From Bacteriovoracaceae bacterium UBA6144 (lineage in GTDB: Bacteria; Bdellovibrionota; Bacteriovoracia; Bacteriovoracales; Bacteriovoracaceae), in the NCBI GenBank assembly GCA_002435705.1, contig DIVA01000059.1, forward strand, positions 62,001-126,000: a stretch of DNA of 64,000 nucleotides. Direction: 5' to 3'. Every line of letters begins with the position of its first letter. Positions within the stretch are counted from its first letter, which is position 1. The position numbers were made by a program, and so were the translations under genes. Positions 56,601-64,000 of the stretch are shown one piece after another. Under the pieces are notes generated by a model. That model was not told where the DNA came from and searched no databases. It worked only from the letters and a program-made list of their open reading frames with translations.

Positions 56601-58337
56601 TCAAAGAGTTGGGCGCGGTCCTCTTGGGCGACTAGAACGCTCAGGTGCTCTTGCGCCTGAACGAGGCTCATAAGAGCGAGATCCACCACGGCTGCCTTCC
56701 ATCGGCGAACTTGGCAATCTGTCTGCTTGATCAACAAACACGCTTCTCTTGCCCCAAGTTGATCCTTTCACACCATTTAGTTTTGTTCCCATGGAGGCAG
56801 AGATTTCAAAAAATGATACCTTCTCACGGATATCGATCTTGCCAACTTCTGATCCACGCAGACCTGTCGTCTGAGAAAGGAATCTGAGGATTTCTCCAGG
56901 ATTGGCCCCATCCATCTTACCGACGTTGATCATATAACGCTGACCCTGACCGCGAGCTGGACCTTGGTTCATGTCTCTTGAGCCTGTCGCAGCTCCACGT
57001 TGAGACGGAGCCATCACATTAAGGTCACGGGCCTTACGGTATTTCTTCATCGTCTCGCCGAGAGTTTTAGAATAAAGCGCCTTGAGAAGCTCTTCTTTCG
57101 TGAGAGTTTCCATGGCAGTCGTGAATTCAGAAAACTCTGGATTCTGCTCCATAACCATCTCACCGGCTAAGGTTTGCACACTCTTCACTGCTTTAGAAAT
57201 CAAGCGACCACGAATCTCTTCGACTTGAGGAAGATCGATGCGCGCAATTTTCGCTTTGGTGATTCTTTCGATCAAGCCAATCTTGCGCAACTCTTGTGGA
57301 GTCACGATCGAGAGAGCAATGCCTTTAGCTCCACCGCGACCGGTACGACCGATACGGTGAACATAGGACTCGAGATCAGCTGGCAGCTCAACGTTAATTA
57401 CGTGAGTTAAATCTGATACGTCGATACCGCGAGCAGCTACATCCGTACACGCCACCACTTTACATTTCTTTTCTTTGAAACGCTTCATCGTGAAGTCACG
57501 TGCGTCTTGCTCCATATCACCGTGGAGAGACTCAGTTGAGTAGCCACGAGAATTAAGAGCGTCGGCAAGCTGTTGCGCACCGATTTTTGTACGAGTGAAA
57601 ATCAAGCCGTAGATGTCATCTACGCTATCAAGATAACGGCAAAGAGCCTCGACCATATCACCTGGGCGAGCGACCAAGTAGGTCTGCTCAACCGAAGTCG
57701 TCGTCAGTTGTTGCTTGGTGACTTTCACCATTTTTGGGTCGTGAAAGTGCTTATCAACTAGACCTTTGATAGGAGCTGGCATGGTGGCCGAAAACATCCA
57801 CACTTTCTTATGAGGACTATTGGCAATGATCGATTGAACATCATCAAAAAAGCCCATATCGAGCATTTCATCCGCTTCATCGAGGATCACATAACGAACG
57901 TCTTCCAGTTTCAAGGCACCGCGATCGATCAAATCAATCACGCGCCCAGGAGTTCCCACCACCACTGAAGGAGCATTCTGACGAAGCTCTCTGAGCTGGC
58001 CTGAGATCGGTGTTCCACCGTAAACTGAGAGTGAACGAACGCGCTCTTTACCAGTGGTAAATTTCGCGATTTCACCTTCAATTTGATTCGCAAGCTCACG
58101 CGTAGGAGCGAGGATCAAAGCTTGAACGTGACGAGCACTGGGATCAAGCTTTTCAAAAAGTGGCAATAAGAATGCCGCGGTTTTTCCGGTTCCTGTTTGA
58201 GCTTGTCCAATAAAGTCGATATCAGCTTCTAAAAGAAGAGGAATAGCTTGAGCTTGAATTTCCGTAGCGTCAGCAAAGCCTAATTTTTCCAAGGCTTCAA
58301 GGGATGAGGGGCGAAGGCCCATTTCAGCAAATTTCAC
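56601..58337 (-). CDS. DEAD-box RNA helicase (DeaD/CsdA type)
   Basis: ATP-dependent RNA helicase of 578 aa with all motifs: AQTGTGKTAAFLLPL, PTRELANQI, TPGRVIDL, DEADEMLDMG, SAT, and HRIGRTGR. After the two RecA domains comes a DbpA-like RNA-binding domain (YMINVGKMDGANPGEILRFL) and an Arg/Gly/Ser-rich tail. Probable role: ribosome assembly and RNA turnover, often cold-induced. The start is GTG at 58337 with CGGAG 7 bases upstream. An unusual palindrome lies in the promoter region. Confidence 0.92.
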   Translation of the reverse strand: MKFAEMGLRPSSLEALEKLGFADATEIQAQAIPLLLEADIDFIGQAQTGTGKTAAFLLPLFEKLDPSARHVQALILAPTRELANQIEGEIAKFTTGKERVRSLSVYGGTPISGQLRELRQNAPSVVVGTPGRVIDLIDRGALKLEDVRYVILDEADEMLDMGFFDDVQSIIANSPHKKVWMFSATMPAPIKGLVDKHFHDPKMVKVTKQQLTTTSVEQTYLVARPGDMVEALCRYLDSVDDIYGLIFTRTKIGAQQLADALNSRGYSTESLHGDMEQDARDFTMKRFKEKKCKVVACTDVAARGIDVSDLTHVINVELPADLESYVHRIGRTGRGGAKGIALSIVTPQELRKIGLIERITKAKIARIDLPQVEEIRGRLISKAVKSVQTLAGEMVMEQNPEFSEFTTAMETLTKEELLKALYSKTLGETMKKYRKARDLNVMAPSQRGAATGSRDMNQGPARGQGQRYMINVGKMDGANPGEILRFLSQTTGLRGSEVGKIDIREKVSFFEISASMGTKLNGVKGSTWGKRSVFVDQADRLPSSPMEGSRGGSRSYEPRSGARAPERSSRPRGPRPTL

Positions 58338-58357
58338 AAATAACTCCGAGATTGTTG

Positions 58358-58423
58358 AGTATAGTTCAGCGCAAAATAGCGCCGCGCTAAAGATTTGGCC
58401 ATACCTTTTCTTAAGATTTGGCC
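58358..58423 (-). promoter_or_regulatory. Promoter and operator-like elements upstream of the DEAD helicase
   Basis: On the minus strand TATACT (58358-58363) is a good -10 box. Where a -35 should be lies the palindrome TAGCGC-C-GCGCTA (58377-58389). Next to it is an 11-base direct repeat AAGATTTGGCC at 58390-58400 and 58413-58423, 23 bases apart, about two helical turns. No -35 consensus is present, so activator-type control is plausible. A related GC-rich GCGCGGCGCGC (49930-49940) lies near a TATACT box before the lptC/A-type gene. Confidence 0.45.
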
Positions 58424-58442
58424 TGAAGGTAAGAATTACAGG

Positions 58443-59360
58443 TTAGTAGATCATTCCAATGACCCATAATCCGACAGATGCAGTGTCGAGGGCCGGTTTC
58501 TGCAAGGCATTAATCCTGACAAACGGATAAAGGATAAGGGATGGATTGACAGTGTAGTTCACACCGACAAATGCCCCTTGGTAGATTCGTTGCACATAAT
58601 TAAGTGATTTAGCACCTTTGGTTTGAGCATGCTCAAACTCCTGCTCAAAATAGATCTGCGGCTGCCAGCGGTCATTGATGGTGTAACCAACGTATGGCGC
58701 CAGATAAAGAAACCAGTACTCATCATCAGCAGCACCAGAGAAGTTATAACGAGGAAGGATCCAAGAACCGAACACCCATCTACTACCCTTTGGAGCGTAG
58801 TCGAGGACACAGAAGCAATCAACGAAACCGTCTCGCTTAGCAGCTCGAGTCGACTTCTGAATAGGCACACCATAACTGGCTTGCATGAACCATGACCAAC
58901 CATCACCGAGATCCCAAAATCTTCTCAATCCCAAAACGGGATCAAGCACGCGGATCTGGCTTTTATCAGGGTTATTGTAGTTTCTAGTCGTGGTCCACTG
59001 TGTTTCAAAACGCGGGTTCACAAAGGGCTCAAAACCATTATCAAGTTTATAGCGAAAGCTAAATTGGTTCCAAGTATTCCAAGGAACTGATCCTTGATCG
59101 CGATCACCATTAGATTTTGTTCTCACACGATATTTGTCTGGACGCTCAAGGGCCGGACCGTGAGTCTCCCCGAAGTAGGCAATTGAAAATCTCTTGGGAG
59201 CAGGTTTGGCTGAAGGCTCTGGAGCTGGAGCGGGCTTAACTTCTTCTTTTTTAACTTCTTTGACTGTCTCTACTGCTTTCTTCTTATCAGATTTTTTTGA
59301 GGATTGAGCTTGAACAGAAAACGAGCTAACCAAAACGAGACAAAATAATAAACGGGCCAT
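58443..59360 (-). CDS. Hypothetical outer-membrane protein
   Basis: A 305-residue exported protein from the ATG at 59360 (MARLLFCLVLVSSFSVQA signal peptide). A low-complexity linker (Lys/Glu/Pro/Ala: KKEEVKPAPAPEPSAKPAPK) precedes a region with strand-like repeats, for example RFETQWTTTRNYN and YLAPYVGYTINDRWQPQIYF, ending WVIGMIY with aromatic C-terminus. It resembles an outer-membrane beta-barrel with a periplasmic spacer. Family not recognised. Confidence 0.7.
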   Translation of the reverse strand: MARLLFCLVLVSSFSVQAQSSKKSDKKKAVETVKEVKKEEVKPAPAPEPSAKPAPKRFSIAYFGETHGPALERPDKYRVRTKSNGDRDQGSVPWNTWNQFSFRYKLDNGFEPFVNPRFETQWTTTRNYNNPDKSQIRVLDPVLGLRRFWDLGDGWSWFMQASYGVPIQKSTRAAKRDGFVDCFCVLDYAPKGSRWVFGSWILPRYNFSGAADDEYWFLYLAPYVGYTINDRWQPQIYFEQEFEHAQTKGAKSLNYVQRIYQGAFVGVNYTVNPSLILYPFVRINALQKPALDTASVGLWVIGMIY

Positions 59361-59461
59361 AGCAACAGAATCCTCATAATAAATAGACAAGAAGTCTGCA
59401 AAAATTGCACATTAGTGAAGACACTGACAACAAATAATTCCCGAGATTAAAAGGTCTTCAT

Positions 59462-59692
59462 ATGAGCAAACTGCAAACCTTCGCCCAATTCTTTGAAATG
59501 ATGAACAATATGGATGCTGACACCATGACGGCCCTGGTAGAGAAACATCTCTCTGACGAGGAACTTGAACACTTCGTGCGTCACTTGGAAGATTTCTACG
59601 GCATCGAAGAAGAGGAAGAGCTAGGACATTTGGCCCAAATTATGGTTACAGGCTACCTTGCAGCAAAATCTGAGCAAGGTCAGCTCCAGTAA
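59462..59692 (+). CDS. Hypothetical small acidic protein
   Basis: A 76-residue soluble, mostly helical, acidic protein (HLSDEELEHFVRHLEDFYGIEEEEELGHLA). No signal peptide or known domain. It overlaps the convergent gene by 13 bases. It may be a helical adaptor; function unknown. Confidence 0.62.
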   Translation: MSKLQTFAQFFEMMNNMDADTMTALVEKHLSDEELEHFVRHLEDFYGIEEEEELGHLAQIMVTGYLAAKSEQGQLQ

Positions 59693-60477
59693 TCGAGCTC
59701 GGATTCAACTTTTTTCCAAAATCGTCGCGCCAGAGCAGCTTCTTGCAGGAAGTACCATGTGGTCTCCAGCACAGGAAGCTCTCTGGATCTCTTAGCCAAA
59801 AGCTTAAACAGATCACTCAGTTCCGAAGAGAATTCCCCCTGAAGAAAAATCTTCTCAAAGGCTTCCCCAAGCCATGCTTCTTCGGCTTGAAAGCATAGAC
59901 TTCCACTTTCCTGATGAAACTCAATCCCAAGCGGCAGGGCCTCAAACACCTGCGCCAGCTCAGACCAGCGACGAAGTGCTATTTTGGCATCGAGGATAGG
60001 TCCGATACGACGAGAGTGAGACGTCAGGTTTTTAATTTTTGGGTGAAGAATAAATCCATGAGCCGTCTTCTCTATCCAAAAATTAAAACCAGGATCAGAG
60101 ATATTACAGACACTTTCCTCTTTCACCGGAAAGCGTCTCATGCCGAGTCGCTGATGGAGAATTTCAGCTTCCTCACGATACTCACACGGGAAATAATTGA
60201 GCTTATGCCAGCGCGCCCGCCCTTCACTGATAAGACGCAAAGTTGGGTAATCTTCTGGTGAGGCTTTAATTTTTTCAAGATCGATTAAAAGATTATCTGA
60301 GAGCAGGCTACGAATAACAAAAGTTCCACCGTGATGATCCACATGAAAAAAGAGTCCTGGCTTGGCAGGCACTAAAGGAAGTTCAACTTCCGGCTCCCAC
60401 CCCTCTTCATCCTCTTCCATCCAATCCTGAGACTGGTCTTTAAAGGTTTGCTTCACTAAAAAGGAAAGATCTTCCAT
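59680..60477 (-). CDS. Hypothetical cytoplasmic protein
   Basis: A 265-residue protein without signal or membrane segments. It opens with an acidic stretch (DWMEEDEEGWEPEVEL), then a mixed alpha/beta sequence with HVDHHGGTFVIRSLL. No catalytic motif is seen. It starts 9 bases after the yggT gene and is probably cotranscribed with it. Confidence 0.68.
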   Translation of the reverse strand: MEDLSFLVKQTFKDQSQDWMEEDEEGWEPEVELPLVPAKPGLFFHVDHHGGTFVIRSLLSDNLLIDLEKIKASPEDYPTLRLISEGRARWHKLNYFPCEYREEAEILHQRLGMRRFPVKEESVCNISDPGFNFWIEKTAHGFILHPKIKNLTSHSRRIGPILDAKIALRRWSELAQVFEALPLGIEFHQESGSLCFQAEEAWLGEAFEKIFLQGEFSSELSDLFKLLAKRSRELPVLETTWYFLQEAALARRFWKKVESELDYWS

Positions 60478-60486
60478 TAAAAATCC

Positions 60487-60714
60487 TTAAATAAAACTTA
60501 TAACCATTCTTAGTACAAGGATCACAACCATCGGTGAGGGATCAAAAGGAATATTAGGTGGCAAAAGATTACGAATCGGCTTCTGAGGGACATCGACAAT
60601 AGCTCTCAATTGCACGACCACGGGATGACGACGAAGCTTTTGATCGGGAACAAACCCGATGATCACATCGATAAAAGTGAGAATAATGAAAATTTCAAGT
60701 AATGCCGCTATCAT
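60487..60714 (-). CDS. YggT family membrane protein
   Basis: A 75-residue protein with two membrane segments (LEIFIILTFIDVIIGFV and MVVILVLRMVISF) and the family pattern VDVPQKPIRNLLPPNI(P)FD near residue 40. Family members affect osmotic shock survival and membrane homeostasis. Its start codon lies within a 10-bp palindrome (60705-60730), an unusual arrangement. Confidence 0.8.
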   Translation of the reverse strand: MIAALLEIFIILTFIDVIIGFVPDQKLRRHPVVVQLRAIVDVPQKPIRNLLPPNIPFDPSPMVVILVLRMVISFI

Positions 60715-60730
60715 TCATTCATGATAGCGG
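60705..60730 (-). promoter_or_regulatory. 10-bp hairpin containing the yggT start codon
   Basis: CCGCTATCAT (60705-60714) pairs perfectly with ATGATAGCGG (60721-60730) around a 6-base loop. On the minus strand the 3-prime arm contains the yggT ATG (60712-60714) and the first codons. This would hide the start codon in the mRNA. It could also be a protein-binding palindrome. Confidence 0.55.
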
Positions 60731-60750
60731 GCCAGGATAGCTTTGAGAAA

Positions 60751-61098
60751 CTAAAATTTAAAATTCGCAGTGACTGCAGCAAGCACAAAAAGAATCATCA
60801 TGATCATGTAGGAAATGGATCCAAGTTGGGGAGCCCTTTTTACGACCACCGCACTTCCCACTCCGATGATAAACCAGATGGCAAACTTCACAAAAATCCA
60901 CACCGGCCAGGCCTGACCGTGACCAATCCCTAAACGGGCCATCAGACCCATGCCTGAGACGAGAACGAAAAGCGTCGCCACACCTGTCAGAATTTTGAAA
61001 GCCTTCGTTTTAACGCCAAAGAACTGAACAGCAAACCCAGTTAAAAGGAGTGCTAAAGAACTAAGATGAATAACTTTATAAATTTCATAACTGATCAT
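60751..61098 (-). CDS. Hypothetical four-helix membrane protein
   Basis: A 115-residue protein with about four membrane segments and little else: HLSSLALLLTGFAVQFFG, ILTGVATLFVLVSGMGLM, PVWIFVKFAIWFIIGVGS and YMIMMILFVLAAVTA. GHGQAWPVWIFVKF is a conserved-looking loop reminiscent of SirB2/CopD-like four-helix proteins. Function unknown. Gap to pepD is 7 bases, so it is in an operon with pepD. Confidence 0.72.
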   Translation of the reverse strand: MISYEIYKVIHLSSLALLLTGFAVQFFGVKTKAFKILTGVATLFVLVSGMGLMARLGIGHGQAWPVWIFVKFAIWFIIGVGSAVVVKRAPQLGSISYMIMMILFVLAAVTANFKF

Positions 61099-61105
61099 AA
61101 AAACC

Positions 61106-62560
61106 TCAAATTTTTGCTAATACGTGTTTTAAAAGATCCCAAAATTTTTCCACACTTTCAACTTCCACACGCTCATCTGGCGAGTGAGCTCCCGTGATAG
61201 TGGGGCCGAAAGAGACAGCATCAATGGGACCAATCTTATCTCGAAGAATCCCACACTCAAGGCCTGCGTGGATAGCAGTAATTTTGGGCTTCTTTTGATA
61301 GAGAGACTCATAAACTGCACTCATCTGATCTAAAAGCTTATTTTCCCGCACTGGCTTCCAGCTAGGATATTCCCCGTCTTTATGGGCCTTAAGTCCCATG
61401 AGAGCTGCTAAGGATTGAATCTGATGCTCCAGAGGAACGCACTCTGCGCGATCAAAAAAGCGCAGAGAAGTCTGAATGTAGAACTGACCGCGCACAAAAA
61501 GGCACTTGGCCAGATTATTAGAAAGGGCCACCAATTCACGCTGGCTCGCGAGATCATACTTATGAGCGCCATGGGGAAAAGCACTTAAGAGTGAGAGCAC
61601 CTGTGAGAGCGACTGCTGCTCCAGACCTGTGGTGACAAGATCACATGACTCAATGTCTGCTTTAAAGTTTTGATCATTTTTAGGTTGAAAACTCATCCAG
61701 CGCTGAGTGACCTGTTGGAGAGATTTCTGAAATGAGTGAATCTGTGACTCTTCAAGGCTCACAATCGCCCAAGCATCGCGTGGGATAATGTTATGAGCTT
61801 TTCCGGCACGAAGTTCATGCAACATAAGCACATCTTTCATTTCCCAGAGAATTTCCGTTAAAAACTTAATGGCATTGCCTCGTTGCTCATGGATATCAAC
61901 TCCCGAATGCCCACCAAGAAACCCCGAAACCACCAGCTTAAATGTCTTAGGCTGTTTAAAGCGAGCTTCACTCTGGAGGAGCTCACCAGTGAGCTCGTAG
62001 TCAATCCCACCGGCACATCCGATGTAGAAGCTTCCCCATTCTTCGGTATCGAGATTGAGCAGACGGCGACTTTTAAAAAGAGAGGGATCAACTCCCCAGG
62101 CCCCTTTGAGTCCTGTTTCTTCATCAACGGTGAAAAGGATTTCAAGCGGTGGATGAGAAATATCCTTCGCCTCCATGAGTGCCATAGCAGCGGCACATCC
62201 AATCCCATTGTCCGCGCCCAGCGTGGTTCGATCAGCCTTTAACCAGCTTCCGTCTTTAATCACCGTGATGGGATCGGTGTGGAAATTAATAACTTTTTCA
62301 GGAGCAGCATCCGTCACCATATCCATGTGGTTTTGAATGATGAGGGGTAAGCTCCCTTCTCGATCTTTCGAAGCTGGCTTATAAACGATGACATTGCCCA
62401 CCTCGTCCACTTTTGTTTCAAGACCTAGATCTTGAGCGAACTTTAAGATGTGCTCACGGATTTTATCCTCAAACTTAGAAGGCCTAGGCAGTTGAGTGAT
62501 GTGATAAAAGTTTCTCCAGAGACTCTCTGGTTGGTGTGGAAAAATTTCAGGAATGGCCAT
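61106..62560 (-). CDS. pepD: Aminoacyl-histidine dipeptidase (peptidase D)
   Basis: M20-family metallopeptidase that hydrolyses Xaa-His dipeptides. Metal-site motifs: IIQNHMDMV near residue 76, TTLGADNGIGCA near residue 117, VDEETGLKGA near residue 145 and LNLDTEEWG; the lid domain and the C-terminal GLECGIL are characteristic. Length 484 aa equals the PepD average. Likely used to degrade peptides for nutrition. Confidence 0.93.
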   Translation of the reverse strand: MAIPEIFPHQPESLWRNFYHITQLPRPSKFEDKIREHILKFAQDLGLETKVDEVGNVIVYKPASKDREGSLPLIIQNHMDMVTDAAPEKVINFHTDPITVIKDGSWLKADRTTLGADNGIGCAAAMALMEAKDISHPPLEILFTVDEETGLKGAWGVDPSLFKSRRLLNLDTEEWGSFYIGCAGGIDYELTGELLQSEARFKQPKTFKLVVSGFLGGHSGVDIHEQRGNAIKFLTEILWEMKDVLMLHELRAGKAHNIIPRDAWAIVSLEESQIHSFQKSLQQVTQRWMSFQPKNDQNFKADIESCDLVTTGLEQQSLSQVLSLLSAFPHGAHKYDLASQRELVALSNNLAKCLFVRGQFYIQTSLRFFDRAECVPLEHQIQSLAALMGLKAHKDGEYPSWKPVRENKLLDQMSAVYESLYQKKPKITAIHAGLECGILRDKIGPIDAVSFGPTITGAHSPDERVEVESVEKFWDLLKHVLAKI

Positions 62561-62631
62561 CGTGATCTCCCCGTTAACCGATTGAATTCACACTAACTAC
62601 CACCCGCACTTAGGGTCGTCATCATGTTTAG

Positions 62632-62660
62632 TTGACGAGATGCAAAATGTCTTTTATAGC
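62632..62660 (+). promoter_or_regulatory. Sigma-70 promoter
   Basis: TTGACG (62632-62637) and TATAGC (62655-62660) with an exact 17-base spacer. The start codon at 62690 follows about 23 bases after the expected transcription start, with a good GGAGG ribosome site between. It serves the small secreted protein gene. Confidence 0.65.
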
Positions 62661-62689
62661 CTTCATATATTTTTTTGGAGGATACACCT

Positions 62690-63001
62690 ATGCGTCTTTT
62701 AGCTGCTTTGACTTTGATCTTTAGTTTTTCAGCTTTCGCTTTCTTTCCTGTAAACCCGTTGGTTCAGGTGAGAGGAAACGTGGTGAGCGCCCAGGTTTAT
62801 AACCCTTACTACGAACCTATCCTGTGTGAAGGCTTTGCCTTCGGAAGAACTTATTCCGGAGTGGTGCTTCAGTCACGTGTCGCAGACATTATTCCTGCTG
62901 GTGGATATCGTTTTGCTTATGTCCACACCAACGCCTTCTTGAACCCATTTGTTCAAGGCTGGGCGCAGATTCATTGTCGATTCGTGGGAAGATACTACTA
63001 A
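62690..63001 (+). CDS. Hypothetical small secreted protein
   Basis: A 103-residue secreted protein from the ATG at 62690 (GGAGG upstream). Signal peptide (LLAALTLIFSFSAFAF, cleavage near residue 19). Two cysteines, one in ILCEGFAFG and one in IHCRFVG, likely form a disulfide. Aromatic/Tyr-rich beta pattern (NPYYEPI, GGYRFAYVH). Unknown family; good promoter and ribosome site indicate active expression. Confidence 0.7.
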   Translation: MRLLAALTLIFSFSAFAFFPVNPLVQVRGNVVSAQVYNPYYEPILCEGFAFGRTYSGVVLQSRVADIIPAGGYRFAYVHTNAFLNPFVQGWAQIHCRFVGRYY

Positions 63002-63002
63002 A

Positions 63003-63317
63003 CTAGTTCAGGCCCTTATCCAACAGAACGTCGTTATCTGAACCTCTGTAGTAGTACACAAAATGGTAGCCATCGGCTGCGAGATCGTCGGCTGCTTTTT
63101 GAACAGTGTCATCATTCTCTGACGTCGTATAGACGATGATATTTTGAGTTTTATTTGGAAACTGAGAAGAAAACTTCGAGATAAAATCACTTCCATAAGG
63201 AATATGAGCCGTGTTCTCGTAACCAACCAACATCTTGGGTTGAATATTGACGAGAGCAAAATTTAATCTCTCCTCAAGTCTCTGCTTAAACACTTCTCTT
63301 CCGATTTCGTATTTCAT
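63003..63317 (-). CDS. Rhodanese-like protein lacking the catalytic cysteine
   Basis: A 104-residue protein from the ATG at 63317. The fold pattern is rhodanese-like: LVNIQPKMLVGYENTAHIP, then NIIVYTTSENDDTVQKAADD and LAADGYHFVYYYRGS. In active rhodaneses the loop after IVVY starts with Cys (YCRSG); here it reads YTTSEN, so thiosulfate transferase activity is not expected. It may bind protein or ligand. One base separates it from the convergent gene. Confidence 0.6.
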   Translation of the reverse strand: MKYEIGREVFKQRLEERLNFALVNIQPKMLVGYENTAHIPYGSDFISKFSSQFPNKTQNIIVYTTSENDDTVQKAADDLAADGYHFVYYYRGSDNDVLLDKGLN

Positions 63318-63372
63318 AGCAACACCCCCAACAGTCATGGCCAAGTTTTAAAGATTTCCCTATATTAGTTGG

Positions 63373-63753
63373 ATGAAAGCTTTTTGTCCCTCTTCTATTT
63401 TTGTTTTCTGCCTTGCAACACTCTTAAGTTTTGGTTGTGCGACATCAAACAAGCCGTCAAAAGATGACTGGGAAGAAAAGGTCCAGGCAAAACTCTCCAC
63501 TGAGCAGGGAAAATTCCAAATTTGCAGTAAGTACATTTCCTATGTCTCCAAAAAAGACATTACCGTTAGTATGACTTTTAGACTTAACCCAACCGGCGCA
63601 TTGGAGACCTTGTGGCTCGACGAAAGCGAGGCTTGGGACACGCGCTTTTATGACTGCCTCTTCAACGTCATCGATCAAATGGGCTTCCCCTCTTTTAATG
63701 AAGACGTTTCTTTGGAAGTCCAGCAAGACATTACTTACCGGTCACGAGGTTAA
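63373..63753 (+). CDS. Hypothetical lipoprotein, TonB/AgmX C-terminal-like
   Basis: A 126-residue lipoprotein (lipobox SFGC at residue 22). The mature part has Cys residues in QICSKY and YDCLFNV, and the pattern MTFRLNPTGALETLWL... DCLFNVIDQMGFPSF, which recalls the C-terminal domain of AgmX/TonB-type proteins. It directly precedes the dCMP deaminase gene with 1 base between, probably co-transcribed. Confidence 0.65.
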   Translation: MKAFCPSSIFVFCLATLLSFGCATSNKPSKDDWEEKVQAKLSTEQGKFQICSKYISYVSKKDITVSMTFRLNPTGALETLWLDESEAWDTRFYDCLFNVIDQMGFPSFNEDVSLEVQQDITYRSRG

Positions 63754-63754
63754 G

Positions 63755-64000
63755 ATGACACTGAACTGGGACGAATACTTCATGCTCCAGGCGATTGTGG
63801 CGAGCTTTAAGAGCAAGGACCCAAACACTAAAGTGGGCTGCGTTTTTGTAGACAGCCAAAATCACCAGATCTCTATGGGCTATAATGGCCAGATCGCGGG
63901 CCTTGATGAATCTCAGCTTTCTTGGAAAAACGAAAGATCACTCCCCCTGGATCAGCAAAAGTACGCCTACGTCGTCCACTCAGAGGCTAACGCCATCCTT
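63755..64000 (+). CDS. dCMP deaminase / ComEB-type deaminase, N-terminal part (cut by window edge)
   Basis: Zinc-dependent deaminase of the deoxycytidylate family, open to the right edge. It begins MTLNWDEYFMLQAIVASFKS, with the conserved DPNTKVGCVFVD near residue 25, a GYNG loop, and VHSEANAIL near residue 76, whose His and Glu are the first zinc ligand and the proton shuttle. The second zinc motif (PCxxC) lies beyond the window. Start ATG at 63755 with GAGG overlapping the preceding stop. Confidence 0.88.
   Translation, partial: MTLNWDEYFMLQAIVASFKSKDPNTKVGCVFVDSQNHQISMGYNGQIAGLDESQLSWKNERSLPLDQQKYAYVVHSEANAIL

Noticed and set aside
1..64000. tRNA, rRNA, CRISPR array, transposase, integrase or phage genes
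   Set aside because: Searched by eye in gaps and coding frames; none seen. The window looks like core chromosome rather than an accessory island.

Overview
The window is an ordinary-looking, densely coded chromosomal segment of a Gram-negative (diderm) bacterium with moderate GC. It carries genes for an outer membrane and LPS (lptB, an LptC/LptA-type protein, kdsD, lnt, a BtuB-type TonB receptor, several beta-barrel candidates), many signal peptides and lipoboxes, FliA- and RpoN-type regulation, and delta-proteobacteria-like gene neighbourhoods (rho, DUF1385, prfA, prmC, murA; lptC/A, lptB, rpoN, hpf). My best guess is the Bdellovibrionota, perhaps the Bacteriovorax/Peredibacter side. That is an inference from gene style and neighbourhoods; no rRNA, tRNA, CRISPR array, insertion sequence or prophage was seen.

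Layout. 0-5 kb: 5-prime part of dnaE, a methionine-salvage cluster (mtnB, mtnD, mtnC) coupled to a LysE-type exporter, and fabH. 5-7.4 kb: small envelope proteins and a glutamine-amidotransferase-like protein. 7.5-11.3 kb: guaA and guaB, and an OmpR-type regulator. 11.4-15.7 kb: envelope proteins of unknown role (FecR-like, TPR/coiled coil, VCBS-like) and a CAT-fold acyltransferase. 15.7-22.4 kb: HIT, murA, prmC, prfA, DUF1385 and rho. 22.5-26.5 kb: dinB, yqgF/ruvX, mltG and a lipoprotein resembling a dead trypsin. 26.5-31 kb: a DksA-like factor behind tandem FliA-like and sigma-70-like promoters, a secreted subtilase, lnt and kdsD. 31-35.4 kb: hypothetical envelope proteins, an inositol-phosphatase-type enzyme, yacG and a class IV aminotransferase.

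35.4-41.7 kb holds the most interesting locus. A ketol-acid-reductoisomerase-like protein heads a tightly coupled operon with panB, coaX, coaBC, panC and hflX, followed by a free-standing DnaA-domain-I-like protein. The KARI-like enzyme sits where a ketopantoate reductase (panE) is needed, and a valine-aminotransferase-type enzyme is divergent to it, so the locus could make CoA from valine.

41.7-50 kb: a receiver protein with a 33-residue membrane protein, a cobalamin riboswitch before btuB, and hpf, rpoN, lptB and an apparent LptC-LptA fusion. 50-64 kb: mutS, an RDD protein, a hairpin-rich gap with a 24-residue membrane peptide, aspS, DUF192, an FtsB-like protein, a DbpA/CsdA-type DEAD helicase, yggT, pepD and the start of a dCMP deaminase.

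Two window-wide patterns stand out. Convergent genes are packed tail to tail, often with stop codons interlocked in a 4-base overlap. Several genes also have their ribosome binding site or start codon inside a predicted hairpin.
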